Shown: in pieces, positions 17,301-27,788 of the stretch
Layout: the number at the start of each line of letters is the position of its first letter
Position numbering within the stretch: position 1 is the first letter of the stretch
Origin: Ananas comosus
Taxonomy: Eukaryota > Streptophyta > Magnoliopsida > Poales > Bromeliaceae
Length of the DNA stretch: 64,000 nucleotides
Reading direction: 5' to 3'
Assembly (NCBI RefSeq): GCF_001540865.1
Contig: NC_033645.1
Coordinates: forward strand, 1,299,687-1,363,686
Program-made: the position numbers and the translations under genes
Notes under the pieces: generated by a model
Database searches by the model: none
The model's input: the letters and a program-made list of their open reading frames with translations, nothing else
What the model was told of the DNA's origin: nothing

Positions 17301-18287
17301 AACCGAAAATAAGACTGCTTTGACCCGAATAATGCTGGACAATATGGTTGTCCCTCTTCCAAATGGGGATGTAGATGTTTCGATGCTTAAAGATGCAGTT
17401 CGGTTGATAAATGGGAGATTTGAGACTGAGGTAGCTCTTACTTTCTTTTATTATTCTGATAAGACTTCGTCTTAAGCTTGTAAGCTTGGTCATGCTTGTT
17501 CTTGTGAATTGATGGGTAGCTAGTGGCTACTGAATGGTCAGTTATGAACCTCCTGACCAGAGATTTGGTGGAATCAGAGTGCATGAACAATTCCTCTGGG
17601 TCATAGTTGATTGATAGGCTTAAGAGCACAAGAATTTACCATAGTGGTAATAAGTAAGATGAGCATGGTCACAAATTTGTAGCGGATAGAGTAAATTGAT
17701 CTCTATACCACTCTTCGTTAAGTTGCCAAAAATAATAACCTTATGATGACACTATGACAGGCATCTGGAAATGTTACAATTGAAACAGTGAAGAAGATTG
17801 GAGAAAGTGGAGTAACCTATATATCCAGGTACCAATATCCTCCTTTTTCTTATACGATAGAAATCAATCATAAGACTCTTAAATCTATCATCCTCAGAAT
17901 ATGGTAGCAGGAATTTTCTATTCGAGCTATGCCTCAAAGGTTAACATTGTAAATTTTTCCCTGATCCAGATATTCTTTTGACTTTTGTGTGAGCCATTGT
18001 CCTTGACTACACCCTCTATTGTAAACTTTTTTTTTATTTTTTACTTCACATGAAGTTTTACTGTATGCTTATAGTGATTATGAACTTGCAAAGCAATTAG
18101 GCTCTCTCTTATTATTCAATTAACACAAAATTTACTGCAGTTTTTAGTAGTGAGTACCATTCTTCTAACTTTATTCCTGCTATATTCCAGTGGAGCATTA
18201 ACACATTCCGTCAAAGCACTTGACATCTCATTAAAAATAGATACTGAGCTTGCACTTCAAGTTGGAAGGCGTACAAACCGTGCCTGA
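14336..18287 (+). CDS. QPT: Quinolinate phosphoribosyltransferase, plastid-targeted
   Basis: Converts quinolinate and PRPP to nicotinate mononucleotide, carbon dioxide and pyrophosphate, the last step of de novo NAD synthesis, located in plastids. Exons: 14336-14469, 14552-14703, 15278-15411, 15496-15559, 15656-15738, 16775-16858, 16961-17113, 17254-17430, 17761-17828, 18191-18287. All phases match and give 381 residues. The start at 14336 adds a Ser-rich leader of about 52 residues ([11 protein letters not shown]...RRIVS) before the internal Met at 14574, which is the expected transit peptide. Conserved blocks include [72 protein letters not shown] and SSGALTHS. The C-terminus is GRRTNRA. 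Confidence 0.96.
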
Positions 18288-19369
18288 ACATCAGGTGCCG
18301 TTTTTAACTCCTAATTGTGGGAAGCTGAATAAAACAGAAGATTTTCTAGCGGTAAATAAATGAGGAAAATAACTCTCAGGAATGTTATGCGATAAAGAAC
18401 AGGTTTAATAGAGGCTCGACAAGATTATTACTTGTTTTTGTTTCTCTTTTTTTTTTTTCAGAATGTTTGATAACTGAAGATTGTAATCTTAAGAGCTTTG
18501 TGCAGAGGGACCACCATAATTATTTCCATATTTCCCAGAATTTGAGCAGAGATATAGCTTATCTTTCTGCCCACACATGTTACATTCATGTATGTTCTTG
18601 TACCCATGCTTATGCAAAGAATCTTACACAGCAAGCATGCGGTACCTATTCCTTATATAATTCTTTGAGTAACGCCTCTTTGACTGTTGAAAGAAGTTAT
18701 CATTTGATCAGTCGTGTGACAAAAGCATTCTTTTATGTGATTGCTATTATAGTATTATCATGTGAGAATTCTTGTGATTGCTATTATCATGTGATTGATT
18801 TCTTAAAGGTTGCATAGATATATATGCTCCACATCAATCATTTCCTACATACTTTTCTGGATTTTTAAACTGCAACTTTGTTGGTACATCCTCTGCACTG
18901 ATCCACGGGCACTCGGAAACAGAGAGATAACGGAGCACTCACCATCATTACTCCGCACTATTTTCGCTAAATAGTGAAGTTTGGGTGTCAAGAACTGTTC
19001 TACCAAAACGAGATTTGCTAGCCCGTAATACATACATTTCCACATAATTAAAGAAACTTAGCAACCAAAACCAGAAACAACATATGTGCATTTCAATATT
19101 TATTACGAGAATCATGGAGCACAAACAAAAAAAAACGAAGAAAAAAAGAAAGGCATCTCTATTTGGTAATCGATGGTCCAGCGGTTCAATCGAGTTCAAA
19201 TTACACCATGAACTTAACTGCAGGAATATCATAAATTTCTTGAGTTCAAATTACAGAAATTAGGGCACATTGTTCATACTCGGGCCTTTTCTTTATAGAT
19301 CCTAAAATACCAAAAGAAATATTTACAAACAGACTCGTTTTAATCCCCTCCATCTATCTATCTATCTAT
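18288..19369. other. Convergent 3' flanks of QPT and the next gene
   Basis: The stretch between two convergent stop codons should contain both 3' untranslated regions. An open frame at 18467-18817 has no homology signal and lies in this 3' flank. A CTAT tetranucleotide repeat lies at 19351-19371, right at the stop codon of the minus-strand gene. Confidence 0.5.
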
Positions 19370-20473
19370 CTACTCCCTCGTCGGCGTGCCACTGCCGCCG
19401 CCGTCGTCGCAGTCGCCACCGCTCTTCTCCGAGAGCACGTCCCCTCCCCCGTCGTTCTCCGGCGTCTCCTCGATCACCACCTCGTTCCTATTGCTCTCCT
19501 CATTCTCATTATTGTCGCCGCCGACGATGCCGTCGGTGCTGCCGGTGTTCTTGACGTTCAAATGCTTCTCGATGAGCCGGAGCCGCCTCTGCAGATCCCC
19601 CATCTCCCTCTCCATCAAGAAGAGCCTCTCCTTGAGGGTCAAATTCTCCTCCTCCAATTGCGCAATGTGGCTATCCTGGTCATCGACCCTGCTCTCTAGA
19701 AGGTAGGCCTCAACCCCTCCGGCGCCGGCGCCGGCGCCCGCGCCCCCGGGGTAGACCATTTCGAAGCGGCTGAGGTCGTGGTCGAGGCGGCGCTCGACCT
19801 CGAGGTGCTCCTCGACGTCGCTCTCGCTGGAGCCGTCCTCGGCGGCGGCGTCGTCGTCGTCGGCGCCGCGGCCGGGGGAGCTGCGGAGGCGGATGAGGCC
19901 CTTCATGGAGCCGTAGCCGTCGACGCCCCACTCCTCCTTGGCCATGTCGACCACGCCCTCGCGCGAGGGCGAGAACTTGGGCGTGGGGAGGATCGCCGGG
20001 GTCACCGGGCACGGCGACACGAGCTCCGCGATCCCCCCGGACTTCTTCGCCCTGATGATGAACGACGTCGTGTTCCGCGGCGCGAACGGCGCGAACCGCG
20101 CGTACTTCCTCGGGTAGAATCGCCGCGTCTTCATCCGGTTCTGGAACTGGAGCTCGTTCAGCGTCGGCGGCTTGTACCCTCCTCCTCCTCCTCCGCCGCC
20201 CCCCACGGCGCCGCCGCCGATGCCTTCGACGACGGCGCCGCCGCCTCCCGCGGCGGCAGCGGCGGCGGCAGCCTTGCGCCGCTTGTCGGCGGCGGCGGCG
20301 GCCTTCTTGGCCTTCCAGTTGGCGCGCCCTGGCTTGGCGGCGCCGGCGCCGCCGCCGGCGCCGGAAGCGAAGACCGGCCTAGGGTTTTGGAACCCCATCG
20401 GATCGTCCGGCGGCGGAAGCGGCGGCGGCCACATCCCGAAGCTCCGATTCATCATCTGCGACGGGTCGTTCAT
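19370..20473 (-). CDS. Conserved plant coiled-coil protein, possible HEXIM-like
   Basis: Intronless, very GC-rich gene of 367 residues. The start is set at the ATG at 20473 (MNDPSQMM); the open frame runs 30 bp further but has only a GTG there. Layout: Pro-rich N-terminus; basic patch with NWKAKK and DKRRK followed by poly-Ala (about residues 50-75) and poly-Gly (about 90-99); basic RFYPRKYARFAPFAPRNTTSF (about 118-138, motif PRNTTSF); SPCPVTPAILPTPKFSPSRE; an acidic patch (about 204-226); the segment RRLDHDLSRFEMVY; and a heptad coiled coil (about 263-305, QLEEENLTLKERLFLME). A protein of this type occurs widely in plants, usually without an assigned function. The order basic, P-x-NTT-x-F, acid, D-x-x-RFE-x-x-Y, coiled coil recalls animal HEXIM, an inhibitor of P-TEFb. 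That assignment is an inference. Confidence 0.75.
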   Translation of the reverse strand: MNDPSQMMNRSFGMWPPPLPPPDDPMGFQNPRPVFASGAGGGAGAAKPGRANWKAKKAAAAADKRRKAAAAAAAAGGGGAVVEGIGGGAVGGGGGGGGGYKPPTLNELQFQNRMKTRRFYPRKYARFAPFAPRNTTSFIIRAKKSGGIAELVSPCPVTPAILPTPKFSPSREGVVDMAKEEWGVDGYGSMKGLIRLRSSPGRGADDDDAAAEDGSSESDVEEHLEVERRLDHDLSRFEMVYPGGAGAGAGAGGVEAYLLESRVDDQDSHIAQLEEENLTLKERLFLMEREMGDLQRRLRLIEKHLNVKNTGSTDGIVGGDNNENEESNRNEVVIEETPENDGGGDVLSEKSGGDCDDGGGSGTPTRE

Positions 20474-20689
20474 CGCCGACCCCCTCCTCCCACCTCCTCC
20501 CACGAAACCCTAGCACGATTCAACTGCGAGAACAAGAGGTTATCAGAAGATCGGCGAAATCCTAACCCTAGCAAAAATAAGGGAAACGAGGAAGATCTCT
20601 CAGATCGCGGAATTTGACAAGCGATCTACGGATGGGCCGCTGACGGAAACACCGAAACCCTAGATCGGACCCGCGGCGAACACCGGCCG

Positions 20690-20713
20690 TAACCCTAACC
20701 CTAACCCTAGGGT
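20690..20713 (-). promoter_or_regulatory. Telomere-like (telo-box) repeat in 5' leader
   Basis: Three CCCTAA units ending in CCCTAGGGTT lie about 220 bp before the start codon of the coiled-coil gene. Telo-box motifs (AAACCCTA) are common near the starts of plant growth and translation genes. A TATA-like TATAAATA (minus strand, 20930-20937) lies further upstream, which would imply a leader of about 430 bp. Confidence 0.6.
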
Positions 20714-20939
20714 TCCCGAGATCAAGGATCGAGAGGAGGACGAAGAGGTGAACACGCGAGAACCTCTTTTGATTCGTCTTCGTTGCGTCTATTTAATTTT
20801 TTTTTTTTTTTCTTTCCTTTAGGTTTTCGAAAACAACACCAAAATTTCTCTTCCGTGAGAGATTGGATTAGAGAGAGAAGGAGACGGGTTTTGAGATCTG
20901 AGGAAAGGGCAGGGATGGGGGTTGTGGTATATTTATAGG

Positions 20940-22927
20940 AGGGAACGGACGGCTGAGATTCGTTGGGGGAAAATGGATTGATGGGATTGTCGAAGGAGCG
21001 TGCGGTCTCGATTTCTCGAGGAAGGTTGAGTTACGGATGCAGATGGATCCGGATCGGTTGGACTCCCTCTCGGATCTGTCCCAAATAGATCCATAACCAG
21101 AGGTCAAAAATTTAGAAATTATTAAATTTTTATTAAATTTTTTCAAATTTGTTCTGATTCGTTAAGAAATAGGATGGAAGATGAGATAATTTTTATTTTT
21201 ATTTTATCGGACTCTATTTACTAAATATTTATCAAAAATTCACTCTCATTCTGATCTGTCTCAAATGGTGCACCCGTCTCAATCCACCAAAAAAAAAAAA
21301 AAAAAAATCTGTTTGTATTGTCAAGTTGCTTTTGGCGTAAATAAATATGTAAGTAAATACAAGGGCCAGCCAGGTGCTACCTCCCTTCAAAGTTGCAGGT
21401 ACGTTGCCCTAACTTGTCCCCAAGCTTTAGTTAATATTAATTTTAGTCTTTTAATTTTTAATTTATTTTTTTAGAGTGCAAATTGTTGTCTATAAATAAT
21501 TTATTTTGGATGATAGTGCTATTCAAAATTTCAAATTCCAAATCTAGTTATTTTTTTATTTCTATCTGAATTCATTATTTTTTTTTTATACTTTTTTGGC
21601 AATAATAGTGGCTTAATTGCTAAAGGGCCAAGAAGCAAGTTGGGTACACCATGGACTAGGTGGTTTGACCTAAACCAGACATTTAGATCTAGAGCCAAGT
21701 TCAGGCCCAGTCACATGAGTTCCTGTGAGTACAAAGGCAAAAAGTGTCTACAGGATGTTTGAGTGCTCGTGTAAAAGGTAAAATGAAATTCTGAACCTCA
21801 AAATTTAAAATTTTAATTTAGAATTACTTTCTTTTCGTTTCAGGAAGAAAAAAAAAATGCTATGGAGGAGATCTCAACATAGCACTTCTCCTAAACACAA
21901 CACTCCAACGAAGTTTCGCCGAGCAACACTATGCTCTATAATGTGGCCAAACAAACCATAACATGTAAATGCCCATGATTTATCAAACACCCAACACACT
22001 CTCTTATTCCAACTCCTTGAGGAACTTGAGGGGTGAGTCTGAAGCTTCCTAGTTCCTTCATTTTCTGTCATTTTTTAGCAATTCATAGATGATTCCAAAA
22101 GAACTTATTATTATTTTTTTTTGAAAGAAAAGTAACATGCTATTCGTTTCGTTTATTTTTTAAAAGACAATAAATTTAGCTGGAAATATGAAGCAGTTAA
22201 GTTTTGAATCAAAAACTTTGGATACCAATCATTAATTTTTTTACCATTTGTGCTAGGAACGTTCGGTAGGAAATCGGACTATTAAAAACTGCAAAAACTG
22301 CAGGAGAAATCACTATCAAATCAATCACTTCAGGGTTACAGCAACTAGAATCTTGGCTTAATTTTATTTGATAGTTGTGTAGATTGGGCTGGATGGTTAA
22401 GCCTACATTTAAATAGGCCTAGTTGCTGCTAAAGAGTGGCAGTGCCATGTTTGATGGGAAATTAAATTCTGGTCATCTTTATATATTAGCTTAAACTTTT
22501 GAGCAGCTTTGAGCCTTTTAGCAGTTACATCCCTAATTTATATACATTTACAATGAGTTGAGGCATCAGACAATAATACTACAGTGAAAAAATTTTTAAG
22601 CACTGTAATTGATATACCACCAAAAAAAAACTGTAAATCTTATGCCCTCTCATTCAAGGGCCTATAACAGATCCTTACCTTATTAACTTTTTTAGAAAAA
22701 TATTAAAAATTTACCAAATTTTATAAATTTTACGAGGAAAGGATGTATAATACATCTTTTTTTGAGGTATACAAATAGTATTTCTCCAAAAAAAAAAAAA
22801 ATCACTTTTGATGTTACTGCTCATAGTTTACTTTTGGAATGGTGAGAGGTGTGGATAGGCCTCAAGAACTTACTAGACAGCGAGAGCTTAGAATTATCTA
22901 AAAAAAATCAATCTAAAACTAATAATT

Positions 22928-22972
<45 letters not shown>

Positions 22973-23757
22973 CAGAAATAGATGGCTCCTTATTAGAAAA
23001 TATTCATGTTTCTAATCAAGCAAAGCTTGCTACTGGGTAAATCCTCTGCTTCTTACCTCTTATGGCAAAATACATGTTAAGATAACATGCCACATAATTC
23101 ATCAGGAGCAAAAGCAACTATCATCTGCTTCCCATGCACATTGGGTGCAATTCCCTGTAGTAAATTATTGCATCCATAAAAAGTAATTCTACTGTTCATC
23201 AATAACAAAATAATCTGTATTATTTGTACGTTTTATTTAACGGTCCAAATACAACTCACCACTAATGAGCAACAAAATTACTCTTGTATGTAAGATTATA
23301 TTATAGAAAAATCGCGTTCTTTACAATTTAAATTAAAATATGAGATAAGATAGAAACTAATATAGAAATGTTCGGGGGTAGGGTGCACGAAGAAGTTTGG
23401 ATCCTTCTCAACTTCCTTTGGCGCCAAACAAACAGACATCAACCATAAATTCCAACCTGTCGCTTCCCCTTCCCATATAAGATAACATTAGTCCAATTAT
23501 TCCAAACCCTACTCTCCTCTCCTCCATTCATTCCACTACACAAATCCATCCAAAAAGACCCACACATTGCGCTCATGGCGCCTCCTAAGCCATAAAACCC
23601 AAACTCTTCTCAAACGCTCTTATCTTTTATAGCAACATGTACACCTCGCAGAGTCCACATATTAAACTGCATGCTTTTCTCACTACAACAAATATAATTA
23701 AGCTTATTTGATAGAGTTGAAATTTCTTGCAAATTAATTAAGATCTCTGCGTCATCC
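20940..23757. other. AT-rich intergenic region
   Basis: No gene is supported. Contents: poly-A/T runs, an (AT)n microsatellite at 22930-22968, a decayed SINE at about 22103-22275, and the promoter side of the PMI1-type gene. A small open frame at 22849-23040 crosses the AT microsatellite and is judged accidental. Confidence 0.6.
22103..22275 (-). mobile_element. Decayed tRNA-derived SINE
   Basis: On the minus strand the order matches the better copy at 34027-34179: CAAATGGTAAAAA, TTGGTATCC, TTTGATTCAAAA (B-box position), TTCATATTTCCAGCTAAA, AAATAAACGAAACGAATAGC, then a poly(A) tail read as T on the plus strand (22110-22122). The GGTAGC hairpin has decayed to AATAGC-ATG-TTACT. Confidence 0.65.
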
Positions 23758-26233
23758 ATGGCGGACGGGAAGGAGGGCTCTCAGATCCTGCAGGAGCTGG
23801 ACGCGCTGAGCCACTCCCTCTACCCAGCACCACGACGATGATGACAATGACGACGACGCTGCTGCCGACGACCGCCACTGCCATCGCACCCCCGCGGGCG
23901 CGGCGGTGGCGGAGGCGGCTTCTTCCGGAGAGAAGAAGGGGATATGGAATTGGAAGCCGATGCGCGCGCTGTCGCACATCCGGATGCAGCGCCTCGGGTG
24001 CTTGTTCTCCGTCGAGGTGGTCGCCGTCCAGGGCCTCCCGGCCTCGATGAACGGGCTCCGCCTATCGGTCTCCGTCCGCAAGAAGGAGACCAAGGACGGC
24101 GCCGTGCAGACGATGCCCGCGCGGGTGCTGCAGGGCTCCGCCGACTTCGAGGAGACGCTCTTCGTCCGCTGCCACGTCTACTGCAGCGGCAGTGCGGGGA
24201 AGCCGCTCAAGTTTGAGCCTCGGCCGTTCGTCATCTCGGCCGTGGCGATCGACGCCCCGGAGCTCGACTTCGGGAGGAGCACGGTGGACCTGAGCTCGCT
24301 GGTGAAGGAGTCCATGGAGAAGAGCTTCGAGGGGGCCCGTGTCCGGCAGTGGGACGTGGCGTTCCCGCTCGTCGGCAAGGCGAAGGGCGGGGAATTGGTG
24401 CTCAAACTAGGATTTCAGATCATGGAGGATGGCGGGGTGGGCATCTACAACCAGGCCGATGCCGCCGCAAAGTCGAGCGGCAAAGGGAGGGACTCGTCGC
24501 TGTCGTTCTCGTTCATGCGGAAGCAGTCCAAATCCTCATTCAGCGTCGCGAGCCCGAAGATCACGCGGTCGGAGCCTTCGTCGACGCCGACAAAGGATCT
24601 GTCGGCGCATATCGACCTCAAGGGGATCGACGAGTTCAGCCTCGACGAACTGGGCCCGCCGGAGCCCAGCCCTCCGACGGCGCCGGAGCCCAGCCCTCCG
24701 ACGGCTCAGAACCCCGAGCCCGAGCCGAAGGACGATCTGGACTTGCCGGAATTCGACGTCGTCGATAAGGGGATAGAAATTCAAGAGGACAAAGAAGACG
24801 AGGCAGAGGAAGGCGAGGCGGCAGCGTCGGCGGAGAACACTGATACGGCGTCGGCATCGAGCGAAGTCGTGAAGGAAGTGGTGCACGACACCGCGCACCT
24901 GACCCGGCTGACGGAGCTCGACGCGATCGCGAAGCAGATCAAGGCCCTGGAGTCGATGATGATCGGAGACGAACCGAATTCTGACGCCGCCAAAACAGCG
25001 GTGCAAGATGACGACAACGACAACGAACCACAGCAGCTGGATGCGGAGGAAGAGACTGTGACTAGAGAGTTCCTCCAGATGCTCGAGCTCGAGGGCTCGA
25101 AGGAATACGCAGAACTCGACATGCCGGACCGCTTTTCTCCGTCGAAAATCAGCACGAAAGCCGGTTCGGAATCTGAATCCGGCGCCTATATATCGGATCT
25201 AGGAAAAGGCCTGGGCTCCGTGGTTCAGACGAGGGACGGCGGCTTCTTAGCCGCGACGAATCCGTTCGACGTGGAGGTCGCGAGGAAGGATCCTCCGAAA
25301 CTCGCGATGCAGCTGTCGAAGCCGTTCGTCCTCGCCGATCAGCAGACGGCGAGCGGATTCGAGGTGTTCCAGAGGCTGGCCGCCATCGGTTGCGACGAGT
25401 TGAGCTCGAAGCTCAGCTCGCTGGCGGCGATGGACGAGCTGACGGGGAAGACGGCCGAGCAGATCGCGTTCGAAGGCATGGCGTCGGCGATCATCAGCGG
25501 GCGGAGCAAGGAAGGCGCCAGCTCCAGCGCGGCGAAGTCGGTGGCGGCGCTCAAGACGATGGCCGCGGCGATGAGCGAGGGGCGGAAGGAGAGGATACTG
25601 ACGGGGATCTGGAACATTCGGGAGGAGCTGGTGCTCGTCGAGGAGATACTAGCCTTCTCCTTGCAAAAGATCGAGGCGATGGCGATCGAAGCGCTGAAGA
25701 TTCAGGCGGATATGGCCGAAGAGCAGGCCCCGTTCGACGTCTCGCCGCTGGCGAACAAGGAGCAATCGAGCAACAGCCATCCGCTGGATTCGGCGGTGCC
25801 GCCGGAAGAGTGGGGGAGCGTTTGCGCCGGAGCGGACACGGTGACGGTGTTAGTGGCGGTTCAGTTAAGGGATCCGCTTCGGCGGTACGAGACGGTGGGG
25901 GCGCCTACGATAGCGGTGATTCAGGCGGCGAGAGCGGGGGAGGGGGACGAGGAAGAAGGGAGGTTCAAAGTCGGCAGTCTGCACGTGGGAGGTCTGAAGC
26001 TGCGGGCGGGCGGAGGAGGGCGGCGGAGCGCGTGGGACGGGGAGCGGCAGCGGCTGACGGCGATGCAGTGGCTGGTGGCTTACGGTTTGGGGAAGGGGGC
26101 CGGCGGGAGGAAGGGGAGGGCGGCGCAGGCCAAGGGCGGGAAGGATGTGGTGTGGAGCATGTCATCCAGAGTGATGGCAGATATGTGGCTCAAACCGATG
26201 CGGAATCCGGACGTGAAAATAACTGAACAATAA
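23758..26233 (+). CDS. PMI1: PMI1-type NT-C2 protein with apparent 5' frameshift
   Basis: PMI1 (plastid movement impaired 1) proteins act at the plasma membrane in chloroplast and nuclear movement through short actin filaments. Translation from the ATG at 23758 gives a family-like N-terminus (ILQELDALSHSLY) but stops at 23839. The rest is in the +1 frame, open from 23810 to 26233. Skipping one base between 23810 and 23838 would join them. Without that, the first in-frame ATG is 23960, inside the conserved WNWKPM. The body shows an NT-C2 domain (SVEVVAVQGLPASMNG, VRKKETKDGAVQTMPARV, GELVLKLGFQIM), an acidic middle, RLTELDAIAKQIKALESMM, SDLGKGLGSVVQTRDGG, and the C-terminal RVMADMWLKPMRNPDVK. 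A 24-bp unit encoding PEPSPPTA is duplicated (about 24660-24707). The Ser/Arg-rich N-terminal segment usual before GIWNWKP appears shortened. Single exon, very GC-rich. Confidence 0.85.
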
Positions 26234-27788
26234 TAATAATATTATTATTATTATGTCGCTAAAGTACAGTGCACTAAGAATGTAATTAAATTTATTATAT
26301 GTTTTTCTTTTGCGGTTTTCGTAAGTGGTATCTAAGAAGGTGGTTGTGAGGAGAAACGTATAATTTCTTGTGCTGTTGTGTGAGGAATAAAAATGAGTAG
26401 TTTATATTGGATATTCATTAATGAGATGATGTAATAATGCATAACACAATCCGTGAAAGAACAAAGTTAGAGATGGGGAGGTTAATTAATTGGCTCGCTG
26501 TGTGTTCCTATAGATGATAATAATATACTGAGTCCAGATACTATACTCTTATAAATATAGATCTTTTTATATTTATAAGTTTTGAGTCGTTAGATTTATC
26601 CCTTTGATTATTTTCATCCGTTAAATTATACTATTCAACCAACCATCAATTCAACCTTAGAAAATCATTATCATCTTAACTGCACATTCTTTTATCCAAC
26701 GGTCGAAAATTTAAAAATACAAAATGATCTATATTCATAACAGTATGATAGCCCTAGCCATAATATACACCACTTAAATGGGTCTTGTTACTCGAATTGA
26801 GGCTCAGCTTCTATTGTTAACTTCTATATTTTAAACCTGGCCCAGGAGAGTGTCATGTAGTAAGAAATTAGGCCTACGTGATGGCCCATTAGCATCAGTA
26901 GCTCGGAATGAGAAATAGGCCTATTTTATGCAGGCGATATTTAATATTTTATTTATTTATTTGTCTGTTTATTTTCATCGTAAAGGAGTTGTATTCCCTA
27001 ATATGGCGCAAAATAAAAATAGAGAAAACAAAGAAGAGAAGAGGAAAAAATACTTATATTTTCTCTCTCGAATAAATACAAGAAAATAAAGGAAGGAAAG
27101 TACGTACTTTCTTTTTCTCTGCACTTAAAAACATTAAAAATTAAAACAACTATTATATATCAAAACTCATTGTCTCTCTCTCTCTTTTTCTTACTTTTTT
27201 CTACTTGTTTTTCATTGTAAAATGAGAGACCCTTCTCTCTATTCACAGGGAGTATACTGTAAATTAATCCTCCCCCAATTGTCTCTAATGATTATTACAT
27301 TATTTGCAGAGATATATATACACATCCTTCTATTGGGTGCATGGTCATGATCCAAACATGTGTACATGCATGTCCTAATATAATTAAATATGAGTCAAAT
27401 CCAAACCAACAAAAGTACTCTCATCAATTGATTAATTCATCCTGTATAATGCGATAAATTTGGAAATTAATGTCATGCTAATTAATTACTTTGTTTAACA
27501 AGTAGCATTCCTTAGTTGTTCAAGGCAATGCATGATGAAGCTGTATATATAGGAATCAAAATTATAAGAATCAATCGTAAATAAAGGAAAACTCAGAAAC
27601 TTAATTATCAGCAAACCTTATTAATTAAGTACTAGATCTTGATATGTACTAATACACCTTAATGTTCACAAGCAAAGTACATTACTGGTAAAACATGAGA
27701 ATATTAAAATGTTGTTCAGTATCATATGTATAATAGTACACAGGGAAATTAACCTGTTTATTCTTAATTCCTCTGAGCTGTGTGAACA
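26234..27788. other. Spacer between PMI1-type and MYB genes
   Basis: No gene is seen. It begins with an (AAT)/(ATT) run right at the PMI1 stop (26231-26254), which can fold into a short hairpin, followed by the presumed 3' untranslated region and AT-rich sequence. Near 27700-27788 lies the 3' flank of the minus-strand MYB gene. Confidence 0.5.

Noticed and set aside
18467..18817. 116-residue frame after QPT
   Set aside because: Lies in the 3' flank, has no family signal, and its composition is that of AT-rich non-coding DNA.
19778..20617. Long plus-strand frames opposite the coiled-coil gene
   Set aside because: Low-complexity Arg/Gly/Pro translation produced by the GC-rich complementary strand; the minus-strand protein has real conserved blocks.
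25390..26226. Second long frame over the PMI1-type gene
   Set aside because: Shadow of a GC-rich gene; no domain, and the overlapping frame matches the family through to the C-terminus.
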